Source of the DNA: Gymnopilus junonius
Lineage: Eukaryota; Basidiomycota; Agaricomycetes; Agaricales; Galerinaceae
Direction of reading: 5' to 3'
NCBI GenBank assembly: GCA_015501075.1
Contig: JADNYJ010000627.1
Coordinates: 1 to 17,841, forward strand
DNA length: 17,841 nt
Position 1 is the first letter of the stretch, and every line of letters starts with the position of its first letter. A program made the position numbers and the translations under genes. Shown piece after piece: positions 8,942 to 17,841 of the stretch. The notes under the pieces are model-generated. The model was not told where the DNA came from and did no database searches. It worked only from the letters and a program-made list of their open reading frames with translations.

Positions 8942-10114
8942 ATGAGTACACCTCGCGTTCTAGTCAGACTCTCATCTTGCCTGTCACCCACCAGCGACGA
9001 CACTGATGAGGCAGTACGTCTTTACAAGGCATTGGTTCGCTATGGGGCACTGTCCCTCCAGCGCTTACTGGAGCTGCAAGAAAAGGTACTTCAATGAGAT
9101 ATGCCCCAACCCCTTGCGCTAACTTTGATTCTCCAGGGATGGCACCATGAGGATATGGAGCAACATTTCCAGGAGCAGCGTCAAACAGCTGACACTGCCT
9201 CTTCAGATCTCAGCCTGATGTGGTTCAAACGCATGAAAGCTGTCCTTTGTGAAATAGACCAACGGCTGCATTTTGTCGCATCTGACAAGCCTCTCGAGTT
9301 CTTGAATTTAGGGTCAGCTGTTCTTTTCATTTCATTCCAATATATTGACCATATACTTTAAAGATGCTGCCCAGGTGGCTTTTCGTCGTACGTTTTGGAA
9401 AAAAATCCCAATGCCATTGGGTATGGTATTTCTTTGCCAGTCATTGACGGAGGTCATGCCTTCGCACTCGAGGACCACCTTCGCTTCCGTTTCAACTTGG
9501 TTTATCAGAACTTAACCTATTATCAGTTGGGTTCGTGCATCATCGAGGACCAACGACTGAAAAGTCTTCCTGATAAAATTAGCGATCGCATATTCGATCT
9601 CGTACTCCTCGATGGACATCAACTGCGGACGCAAAACTCAGCTCTTCCATGGGATATTAATCGCCTCCTTATTTCCCAACTAATCATTGCCCTTGAAGCT
9701 GTCAAAGTGGGCGGCACCATCGTCATCAAGCTCCCCCTCCCTCATAAGGTTGTCTCCGCCAAAATTCTTTACCTTTTGAGGGTGCTTTCCACGAAACTTT
9801 TGGTTTGGAAACCAGTGTCAATGCATGCCAATCGTGGTACCTTCTATGCGGTAGCCAAAGGGGTTGGAAACGGTCCCGAAGGATGGCGTATTTTCAGTTT
9901 GTTGCCGTCGTTGAAGGAGCTCTGGGTTGACTTGACATTTGGAGGAGATGAAGGTTTGGGAAGGTTCCTCAAGCCAGGTGATTTGGACTTTTTAGTCACT
10001 GTGGACGATCTCATTGCTCACCACTTGGACTGGCTGGTACAACTCGGTGAGCCTCTTTGGAAAGTGCAAGGGAACGCTCTCAGGCGTTTGTTCAGCAAGA
10101 AAAACATAGTTTGA
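8942..10114 (+). CDS. FtsJ-like SAM-dependent methyltransferase, copy B
   Basis: This is a paralogue of the upstream methyltransferase gene in the same orientation. Exons 8942-9085, 9137-9312 and 9364-10114 have exactly the same lengths (144, 176 and 751 bases with stop) and the same intron phases, giving again 356 residues. Lys82, Asp190 and Lys229 are conserved and the fourth tetrad position is also Thr266. Motif I reads FLNLGCCPGG: the acidic residue at 105 is Asn (AAT) where copy A has Asp (GAT), which may weaken SAM binding. Both introns are 51 bases; the second uses an unusual donor, GTCAGC, where copy A has GTAAGA. An in-frame ATG at 8915 would add nine residues, but the 8942 start aligns with copy A. 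No frameshift or stop interrupts the frame, so the gene is probably still under selection. It converges on the kinase pseudogene, which ends 49 bases away. Confidence 0.84.
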
Positions 10115-10163
10115 AATGACTCATCATACATACAGCTCATCAGCAAAACAATTTTATTTTTAG

Positions 10164-11619
10164 TTAAATATTCAGGAACGCAAGCCATGCCCGAACATTC
10201 CCTTCCTCGTCGAAGCTATCCAAATGTTTCACGACTAAATCTTTGAACTCGCTCGTCTTCATTTTGCTCCCAACAACGCCCTCTCCCAACACCTGGCAGG
10301 CTTCAAGCCATATTTTGGATTCTTTTTCGAACCGTTCCCTTTCCCTTGTAAGAACACCTGTAGCTACCAAGCAGAGTAATAATCAAGTGAGAATTCCTCA
10401 TCATCACTGTAAATATAGGCGAAAATGAGAGGATACAGCGCGGTAGACATATCGGGATCGTACACGATCTGATAGAACAGATAGGTTTAATAGCCATGAG
10501 ATCTGATGCTTGAAAGCGCGGGCACGCCATCAGGTGGCTCTCGACTGTGTTCTGCTTCAGCAAGAAGTTCATTAAACGTAGCCTGATCTTGTACATTCCT
10601 TTTGCGCAATGACTCGTCGACATTCCGAAAATGGTGATTCACAATGAAAAGTGGATAATAAGCATATACAGAGGAGAACTCTGCACAGGACATTTCCCAA
10701 TCGATTGCTGCGGTGGCAGTGTCGATGTCGGTGATCATGATATTCTACGAGTGGAAATCGGCAGGATAGAGAGGAAAACGTGGGCATCCATGGAGGGATC
10801 GTACAGGTATGATGGACCGCATGAACCACATTTGAAGTACTCATATATTTTGAAACCGGGTTCACCACCAAAGTCTGCATTGCATATGTCCTGGAGATAA
10901 GCATTTGCGTAAGCCAGCCAATAATCGCAGCGTTGGCGTATGCAGTAGTGACGAGGCGGCGTCGAGATCCCGTCTCGTAGAGAGGTGTTCAACAATAGAC
11001 GACGATTCAATGAGCCGCGCATCCTTTCCTTTGTCGCCGCAGACTCTTTTGAAGAGTGTACCCCTTTCCTTAAAACGGTGCGACCAAAGCTCGAGGAGGA
11101 CATCAATCACCTGTCGAAGGATGACCCGACGTTTGTTGTCTTCCATGTTATTCCACAGTGAGCTGATCGGTACACCTTCAGCCTGAAACATCAGAATAAA
11201 AGGTGAGCCCACGTTTCCTTCCACATGAGCGCTGGGAGAAAGACATGTGGCACTGGAATATTGGTATAGGTTTTGATATATTCCACTGTCGCCACCTCGC
11301 TAGCAATTCGTTTCGAGAGAGCATAGTCATGTTTGGCGGTCATGTTATCCTCAGATCGGAGTGGCACACGAACAACAAGGATGGTATTATTTGGGTCATG
11401 AAGATGAAGAAAGCGAACAAGGTTGCAGGCTCCGTACATATGTGTTCCCCAGTGAGAAGCATCAACTTGAAGAAGTGTTCGCGCAAGTTGAAGATGGAGG
11501 AGATGAATCGGACATGGGATACCAGATGCAGATCTGATATTCGAACGGATGAGGCGCCAGTATAGAGGTTGGATGTCGCGTGATTTATCTAAATATTTTA
11601 CAGAATGACACGTATTCAT
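10164..11619 (-). pseudogene. Aminoglycoside/choline kinase-like phosphotransferase, broken
   Basis: Segments of the minus strand match the fungal APH family (protein-kinase-like small-molecule phosphotransferases), but they lie in different frames. About 11470-11240 encodes the N-lobe, including VEYIKTYTNIPVPHVF. The reading then shifts by one base near 11234-11241 to NVGSPFILMFQAEG (11220-11180 region). Another shift lies near 10925-10960, before CDYWLAYANAYLQD. The catalytic loop reads ADFHS-stop-NIM, with TAG at 10745-10747 and the usual preceding His read as Pro. The metal-binding motif AAIDWEMS follows, then a TAA at 10487-10489 and a further shift near 10366 before the C-terminus, which ends with TAA at 10164. 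Introns cannot explain these breaks because the gaps are only a base or two. The start is uncertain; an ATG at 11515 in another frame is an alternative to 11619. No functional kinase is expected. Confidence 0.8.
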
Positions 11620-11635
11620 ATGTTTACTGCTGTAT

Positions 11636-13751
11636 TTAAATTTTGCCTAGGATCCTCTTAAGCAGAAGATGTCTTGCAACGCACATAAGACCAACACCAA
11701 CAAGGACAGCAGTCCCTAAAGAAAAGAAGAATCAGACGTGCTGTTAAGAGTATAAAAAACCAGCCCCGGACCTGCATAGTATCCAACAACTTTGTATTCT
11801 CCGGTCGCCGTGTTGATGGCTCCAGATATAGGAGGTCCTGCTAAGGCGCCCAGCGCAGTTATACTTCTAAACATGCCGCTTCTTCTCCCGACATCAAGCG
11901 TATCACCCATTTCCAGGACAGGGTTGCTGAACAAGGCAATATACGCACCCGAAGAAAAGCTACAATGTAGTTGTTAATTGATTAGCACTGCTATACGCAA
12001 ATAACGGTAGGGCTTACATACCCATAGATAACGACCACGGCGACGAGAGACCCCATACTTTGGGCGAAGGGCCATGTATACGTTAGGATGCCAGCTACGG
12101 CAGTGAATGGGATTATGACGTTCATCGGACCTTTACTTTCAGTCAGTGATAGGCCCGGAACTTGACGTTATCAATGGACGTACCTACACGGTCGCAGATA
12201 TTCCCAGAAGTATACCGCCCGAATAGAGAGCTAGCATTGGCGATGGCAACGTAATAAAAAGCAAAGTTTGGCGAAATGCCGCTTGCGGTAGCGCTTACAA
12301 CAACATATGTCAAAACTGGGAGGGCCACATTAGAGTATGGTTCTAGAAATGTATACTATCAACGTACCAGTGTAAAGGCCTAGGAAGGTAAAGAACCCGG
12401 AAAGACAGTAGATGGTGAAGGCTGCAGATTTGAAGGCGCGGATGTTGAATAAACCACCTGCCACTTTGCGAGGAGCAAGCCGTCTTTTGAGTAACTGGCA
12501 TAAGAAAACTGAGCATGAGGAAGAGACTTTTACGAAAAGTTTAAATTACCAGATTAGACGCTACGAGGATAGTCATGAGAATGAACCCGAATATTCTCAT
12601 TGTCCATTTGAACCTATCAACAAATATATAAGAACAAGTGGCCAGGGACAATCATATCGACCTACCCGACAGCTGGTAAGAGATTTTTTCCAATAATAGG
12701 AAGTACTGTTCCTCCAATTGAAGACCCCATCGCCACCCACCCCATTGCAAGTCCCCTACGCCTTTTGAACCAATGAGCAATGACGGGAGCTGTATGACCA
12801 AAAACTCCGCCACAGCCTAGCTATCCATTAAGAACAAACATTAGCTCGAGAAGGAAACGACAAGAGGAAAATTACATACCCCCACAAGAAACCCCTGACA
12901 AAGAAGGAACTCCCAGTATTCCGTACATTGAGCTGTTAGGAATGTCGCTACCACAAGGATGCAACTGGAGGGCATGAATATGGAACGAAAGTGGCCCAAA
13001 TCAAATAGCCGTCCGACAAACAAAGCGGGAAGGAGAACCAAAGAATACTATGACATCTTCACATGAGTGACCCTTCAGAAGAAGATCGCAATTTCAAGAG
13101 ACCTGGACAGATCCAATCCACGCACTGGAGATATATTTTAGACGATTACACGTTTGACTTCAATATCATACGTACATGCTTGATGGTGGGGAATCTTTGA
13201 GTAACGTTGTCTCATAGTAATTCTGAAATATCTGAAAGACTTGGTCTAGAACGAGGAGTTCAAACAAAGTTCAACGGGACTACTTACACCCCAAGTATTC
13301 ACATAGCCAAAGCTAGTAAAAATAGAGCGAAGAGTATGTCAGACACATGGATGGAGCGAAAGAAATACAAGCATGCCGATTGGTGCTCTGAACATCCTTG
13401 GATGAATATGACCAAGGCGGTTCAAATAAAGAATGAATTCGGATTGAATTTACCTCGCAAAGGTATTACACATGGCCTGTGAATAGGAAAACACGGAGTG
13501 ACATCAATTACAAGCCAATCTTTCAACGAAAATGAGCGAACCCCAATCACCACAAGCCATGCCCTCAAACCACCGTCTGGGAAGTCCGCTGACGTCTCCT
13601 TGCTTCTTCGTACCGCATCCGTGACGGTAGTGTCTTTGCGTTTCTCCTTCATAATAATGTCAGCTTTCAAAGGAAGTGAAGGTCTAGATCGGGCTGCAGT
13701 GTCCACGTCGGGGTCATGACCCGTATCGCGGTCGTCGTGGGTCGTGTCCAT
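11636..13751 (-). CDS. MFS transporter, monocarboxylate-porter-like (MCT family)
   Basis: Thirteen exons join in one frame to encode 452 residues: 13751-13542, 13476-13454, 13312-13288, 13231-13176, 13124-13103, 13047-12880, 12820-12666, 12613-12550, 12494-12368, 12315-12184, 12130-12022, 11959-11772 and 11715-11636. The N-terminus is a charged cytosolic stretch of about 58 residues. It leads to DGGLRAWLVVIG, which matches the [D/E]G[G/S]xxxW signature before the first membrane helix of the MCT family. The loop between helices 2 and 3 carries GRLFDLG (residues 124-130), and the loop between helices 8 and 9 carries GRYTSGNICDRVGPMN (316-331), both typical of fungal MCT-like proteins. The length is normal for twelve helices. 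Such proteins move monocarboxylates, riboflavin or unknown small metabolites with protons across membranes; the substrate cannot be read from sequence. Three introns use rare donors (GTTCGC, GTCTCT and GTCCGG), but the frame and family fit support them. Confidence 0.9.
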
Positions 13752-13762
13752 CGTAACAGGAA

Positions 13763-13794
13763 GGAGCAGATCCCTAGAGGAGAAAATCTGCTCC
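13763..13794 (-). promoter_or_regulatory. Inverted repeat in MFS gene leader
   Basis: A perfect 9-base inverted repeat (GGAGCAGAT ... ATCTGCTCC, arms 13763-13771 and 13786-13794) encloses a 14-base loop. It lies between the TATA box and the start codon of the MFS gene, so it could be an mRNA hairpin in the leader or a dimer-type protein binding site. Confidence 0.45.
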
Positions 13795-13798
13795 GTTA

Positions 13799-13806
13799 TA
13801 TTTATA
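13799..13806 (-). promoter_or_regulatory. TATA box of MFS gene
   Basis: The minus strand reads TATAAATA 48 bases upstream of the MFS ATG at 13751. This spacing is short but allows a brief leader, and the box lies directly upstream of the inverted repeat. Confidence 0.5.
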
Positions 13807-13831
13807 TGGCGCTGCCTAAGCTCGCGATATC

Positions 13832-14287
13832 ATGCCGACAAGCCACAGGGGGTGCCTTTCGCCGGCTGACCATGTGCAGGTCCCATCCGACGGGAATGGG
13901 CCCGGCAGAAGACATGTCGCGACCTATTTTTGTTGTCCCTTTCGGGAGGCTAACTTCGAGCTTAGACCTGCTATAGGCCAGGTGGAGTCGACCAAATTGA
14001 GGGCGATGCAACAAGTCCAACAACAAGAGCTAGATAATCAATGTCAATGGCATATTTCAGCACAATCTTTCAAGGAACGGACGCACGAGGGTCGTGTACA
14101 GGCCCTCACTTTCAGGATCCTAAAAGCCAATAAAGCCTGCGAGGCTAGCGGTGCAGATGCATCACCAGTGGAAAACCAAATGATCTCGTCTATATCGGCG
14201 TCGGTCGAGTTCGTCAACGTTGGTTGGTTCAGAAACTGTAGAGCCGAACTTCAAAGAGAAAGAAGAAGACTGTATGATGAGAGATAG
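13832..14287 (+). CDS. Uncertain ORF divergent to MFS gene
   Basis: An unbroken frame of 151 codons starts 80 bases from the divergently read MFS gene. It is the longest intron-free frame outside the recognised genes. The first 50 residues are Pro/Arg-rich and unlike a normal protein; the rest is more balanced, with a Gln-rich run (MQQVQQQELDNQCQ) and a basic C-terminus (RAELQRERRRLYDER). No domain is recognised. A minus-strand frame (13802-14026) overlaps its start. It may be a small orphan gene, part of a spliced gene, or chance. Confidence 0.28.
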   Translation: MPTSHRGCLSPADHVQVPSDGNGPGRRHVATYFCCPFREANFELRPAIGQVESTKLRAMQQVQQQELDNQCQWHISAQSFKERTHEGRVQALTFRILKANKACEASGADASPVENQMISSISASVEFVNVGWFRNCRAELQRERRRLYDER

Positions 14288-14710
14288 TAGTGAAATCTAT
14301 TGCAGATCATCCATTTCGGTATGCGCAAATAGAAACACAGACAGAAGAGGATTGCCGTCGATCTCGAGGTAATGAAGATTCAAGAAAAGGAGAGGCAGTG
14401 GCACCAGAACACGTGCAGGAACGATAACGTCATCCGCACTTGTCATTGGCCAAAGTTCACCTAACCTCAAGCCTAACCTCACTGCTTGTGCTCACCGCCC
14501 CACCACAGTAAGGAGTTAAATGGGAACTTCATGAATGCTAGTTATGTTTTAGAAATGGTCAAACACAGTACCCAATTTGGAATTAGTTCCCAAATAAGGA
14601 TCAGAACTTGTTACAAAAGACTTCAAAGGTCATGGATTTGTATTGCATTGACATAGTAATCAGCGCAAAGCTCATTAGAAAGGAGCTTGGTCGCGCGAAC
14701 CATTGGTACA

Positions 14711-14851
14711 CTATATAAAACCGGAACTTTGCATAATCAATCAAGCGTTGAACGTCCAACGAAAAAATCAGTAAATATCAAATATATGGAAGTATTGAAA
14801 ATAATACTGAAATGCGAAGAAAGCACTCGTAACGAAAATATAGGAGCATGA
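14711..14851 (+). promoter_or_regulatory. TATA-like box followed by tiny ORF
   Basis: CTATATAAAACC at 14710-14721 is a near-perfect TATA box on the + strand. About 65 bases downstream an ATG (14786) opens a 21-codon frame ending in TGA at 14849-14851. No longer frame follows. It may drive a non-coding or antisense RNA, or be chance in AT-rich DNA. Confidence 0.25.
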
Positions 14852-14964
14852 GGAAAGCAAGTACCTACTAACAGAACAAATTCATAAATCAAGAGACAAA
14901 AAGGGGAAAAAAAGAAAAGAAGGATTAATCAAATCTAACCATCGAGTTGAGGGGTCTCGAGAAA

Positions 14965-15055
14965 GTCGTATCGCGTCGTGAGGATCGTCGGAGGAGTCGT
15001 GTCGTATCGTAGTCGTAATCGTAGTCATGAGCGTCGAATAAATAAGCGTCGAGTC
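14965..15055. repeat. Imperfect TCGTA/GTCG simple repeat
   Basis: About 90 bases are built from irregular copies of TCGTA, GTCGT and GCGTCG, for example TCGTATCGTAGTCGTAATCGTAGTC around 15002-15026. It is a degenerate microsatellite and CpG-rich compared with its surroundings. Confidence 0.5.
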
Positions 15056-15182
15056 GAATAACTGCACCCTACCCAAAACCAAAGTCGAGACGACGGCGGT
15101 GGTAATGGTGCTGGTAACGGTCACGGCCGAAATACAATCTGAAGTGCACCTTGCACCTTGAACTTGAAACCCAGCCAAACGT

Positions 15183-17569
15183 TTACCGCCTCCCAACACC
15201 CCTAGCCCCAGCTCCAGCAGCAGCACCCACCCACCTCCTCCCAAGCACCCTCAACACCACAGCACACACTCCAAGGCTCATCAACACCACGTACCCACCG
15301 CTCTGTCCCGCTAGAGCCGTCAGGTTCTTTAAGTTAAAGTTTAGGAGGTTGAGGATGCTTCCTCGTCTTCGAGTGGAAGTGGCGGTAGTACTAGCACTAG
15401 CATCACCATTCGACGATGTTGATGGACCCGAGGCAGAGGTAGGGCTTGATCCAGATGCTACCGATGTCGAAGAAGAAGCGGATGCCACGGAAGGAGCACC
15501 AGGAACTCCGAACAAGGCAAGAGGGAGTGGGAAGAGACCCATAAACCGCCCAAGCATATAATCACGCTTGATAGCCCACGGAGAGGCAAGATAAGGCTTC
15601 GGACGCGTCGGATTAAGATCTTCCAGTTCCAACGCTTCCTCATCACCTCCCTTGGATGGTGGTCCTTCGGAAGCTTCAGGTACTTCATCCCTCACAGAGG
15701 TTTCAGCAGCGACTTGAGCTTGAACTTGAGCCCTAGCCAACGCCGCCTCCCTCTCTTCAACCACCCTCTCCTTCTCCTGAACCGCCCTCTCCCGCTCTTG
15801 AACGACCTTCTCCCTCCTCTCAACCTCCGCCTCCCTCCTCTCCACATCTACCTCCCTCCTTCTCAGCACCTCCTCCCGCTCCGACAGCACCACCTCCCGT
15901 CGACTCATCTCCGCTACACGTTCGTCCAAGGCCCTCTTTAGAGAAGTCACGTCAACCTTATCATCAGCCAAGACGGCATACTGGCGTTGTACACTCTTTT
16001 CCCTGCTCTCCAAGGCCTTTTCCCGCTCTGCGAGCAGGGATTCGCGTAGGTTGAGGTCGAGGAGGTCTGCGAGGGCATGAGCGCGGGATGAGACCTCCTG
16101 ATCCTGGTCTTGTTCTGGCTCTTGGTCTTGATCATCACCTACATCGTCGATCTTAGCTGTATCTTCCTTCTCAGGGATATCCAGGGGCTTCACTACATCC
16201 TTTTCTTCCTTCTCCGGAACCGGCGGGGGGCTCTCCCCCTCCTCCTCCATTTTGATCTCCTTAGCCTTCCCTTCAACGTCCTCCTTGACGTCCTCCTCAG
16301 CAGCAGGCACAGAAGGAGCAAGGGCAGGAGGAGGGTCAAAAAGACCCAAAATCCCAGCTCGTCTCGTTCCAGTACCGAAATTTTCCCTACCCGTCCCGAT
16401 AACACTACCTCTATCCCTATTCGTCCCACCTGTAGCACGACTGGCCCTTCTTCCAATCTCAGGTGCATCTCTCGCAGTCGTACCAGTACCAGTACCTGCG
16501 TGCTTCGCCTTTGCATCAACCCCAAAGTGTGCATTGGACTGCAGATGCACAGAAGCCGACGCGGAAGCCGAAACTGACGCAGACCCCGACGAAGCATTGG
16601 AAATGGAAGAGAAATGCGCCGAACCAGAGGCGGCAGCGGCGTTGGAGGATATTCGCTTCACAGTCTCCCCAAGCTCCATCTCCCAAGCTTCCACGCCCGA
16701 TATCGGGGCGTAAGCGTGTGGGTGTCCTTTGTGGCTTCTTCTTTCACTTGCTGCTGCTGCTGCTCCTCCTCCTGCGTCATAAGCACCATTAGCGCGGAGG
16801 AGTTCCTCCACTGTCCTTTCTTCCTCTTCCTCTTCCTCTCGCACCTCTTTCTCTCGTACACGATCTTCATCTTCCTCCCGTCCTTGATCATCATCATCAG
16901 ATGTAGACGAAAGAGCAGGACCCTCAGTAGCAGTCTCCCAAGCCTCATTCTCCGTCTCCGTCGTCGTCGCGCTGCCTGCATCGCTCCCCCCAGCACGATC
17001 TCGAATCGGGACTTGCAACCACCCACCACCACCTTCCCCGCCCACGCTCTCCTCGTCCGCATCCGCACCCGTCGTTTCCTCTCCCCCTCCTTCCCCTCCC
17101 GCGCCAACCCCAATAACCCTTCTCGGCCGCGGGTGATGCAACACCCCCTGGCCTACCACAGGCGGGTAAGGAAGCAGCCTTTGGTGGCCCTTACTACCGC
17201 CATGGCGGCCTTTAGCGGTTAACGAACCGTCCCCGCTGCCATTGGAGTTGGATGGCGAGGCAGGGTTATGCTGCACGATGTACGTCTGCGAATGTGGGTC
17301 GGCAAAATGCGGGCTGGGTCCTGGAGTCAATCCAGGTGTAATAGTGGACGGAGTGGCTGCAGACGTAGAAGGCGAGACAGCGTTTCTGAACCCAAGTTCG
17401 TAATCCGCGGGAGGCGGGAGTTGGGTATATGCTTGGTTGTACGCCTGCTGTTGGAGATGGTGTGGGAGCTCGTGGTGTGGATGGACGTAGTGCCCATGAG
17501 GTTGGGTTGCATGCGCATACGCCAAACCTAGGGAAGAGTCGGGACTTGACGGTAGGGCATATTGTGTTC
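15183..17569 (-). CDS. Low-complexity coiled-coil protein with C-terminal membrane segment (5' partial)
   Basis: One exon gives 794 visible residues, ending with the stop at 15183-15185. An acceptor (TTTACTATAG) ends at 17570, so translation must begin in an upstream exon. The codon at 17525 is TTG and no in-frame ATG occurs for about 280 codons after it. Numbering from 17525: residues 1-90 are His/Gln/Pro-rich; 135-240 have Gly-rich and then Glu/Asp-rich tracts; 300-330 are Ser/Ala-rich; 405-480 are acidic with PPPVPEKEEKD. Residues 482-605 form a strong coiled coil of seven-residue repeats (REAEVER, REKVVQE, RERAVQE, KERVVEE). A conserved-looking block follows (SPWAIKRDYMLGRFMGLFPLPLALFG, 648-673), split here by a Ser-rich linker from a C-terminal hydrophobic helix (743-760) and a short basic tail. 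It may be a tail-anchored structural or tethering protein (inference). I do not recognise the family. Confidence 0.72.
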
Positions 17570-17841
17570 CTATAGTAAAGAGGATATGAAAGGATCGATA
17601 TCAGATATTGGACGCAAGACAATGATTGGATGGGGAAAAGAAAGGCAGACAGAAAGAAAAATTAGGAAGGAAATAAATTAACAGCATATCTTTATCTTCA
17701 GACTTCAGACACAGAGGAAGAATAGATGAACGACAACAGGAAGACAAAAAAAAAGACGTCAAGCAAGCAGGAAGATATAGAATGTACGGAAAGCAAGAAA
17801 ATAAGGAGAGAAGAAATGGCAGAAACGAAAAGTAACGAAAA
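17570..17841 (-). other. CT-rich leader or intron of the coiled-coil gene
   Basis: On the minus strand this is strongly pyrimidine-rich and ends in an acceptor-like TTTACTATAG. The only minus-strand ATG in it (near 17688) does not join the downstream frame in any way I could support. The first exon probably lies beyond the window edge. Confidence 0.45.

Larger units (their letters stand above)
14288..15182. other. Long intergenic region before coiled-coil gene's 3' end
   Basis: Mostly AT-rich, non-coding sequence. It holds a + strand TATA-like site with a tiny ORF (14711-14851) and a TCG-rich repeat (14965-15055). The part next to 15183 should include the 3' untranslated region of the minus-strand gene. 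No tRNA or other RNA gene is seen. Confidence 0.45.

Noticed and set aside
10735..11106. Overlapping minus-strand ORFs as separate small genes
   Set aside because: They are pieces of one broken phosphotransferase split by frameshifts.
14882..15244. 120-codon minus-strand ORF with Thr/Ile-rich run
   Set aside because: The translation reflects the TCG-rich simple repeat and overlaps the 3' end of the larger gene in another frame.
16110..17222. Several 150-200-codon + strand ORFs rich in Leu, Phe, Ser and Arg
   Set aside because: They are shadows of the minus-strand coiled-coil gene, produced by its Glu/Lys-rich and low-complexity codons.
1..17841. CRISPR arrays, tRNA or rRNA genes, bacterial-style defence systems, insertion sequences with terminal repeats
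   Set aside because: I saw no regularly spaced repeats, cloverleaf sequences, transposase motifs or matched terminal repeats, and the intron-rich genes rule out a prokaryotic island.

Overview
The window looks like nuclear DNA of a filamentous fungus, most likely a mushroom-forming basidiomycete (inference). The genes are broken by many short introns (about 47-165 bases) with GT...AG ends and CTAAC-like branch points, pyrimidine-rich leaders are common, and the best reading frames only join across those introns. There is no bacterial-style operon, ribosome binding site, CRISPR array, tRNA or rRNA that I can see.

Layout: 1-470 holds no gene I can support. 500-1314, 1769-2184 and 2248-3861 (+) are spliced, unrecognised genes or gene parts, assembled from splice signals only. 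4607-5664 (-) shows a broken reading frame that looks like a decayed gene. 5834-6384 (+) has strong splice signals but no single clean frame. 6575-7759 and 8942-10114 (+) are two tandem paralogous genes for FtsJ-like, SAM-dependent methyltransferases, each of 356 residues and with identical exon lengths. 10164-11619 (-) is a wrecked aminoglycoside/choline-kinase-like phosphotransferase gene. 11636-13751 (-) is an intact 13-exon monocarboxylate-transporter-like MFS gene (452 residues) with a TATA box and a hairpin in its leader. 13832-14287 (+) is an uncertain ORF. 14288-15182 is mainly non-coding, with a TATA-like site, a tiny ORF and a TCG-rich repeat. 15183-17569 (-) is the large last exon of a low-complexity, coiled-coil protein with a C-terminal membrane segment; its start codon is not visible.

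The best-supported genes are the methyltransferase pair, the MFS transporter, the phosphotransferase pseudogene and the coiled-coil protein. They do not form an obvious pathway. The most notable features are the duplicated methyltransferases, which lack the usual last catalytic Glu and of which one copy also has an altered SAM motif, and the extensive decay of the neighbouring kinase gene.
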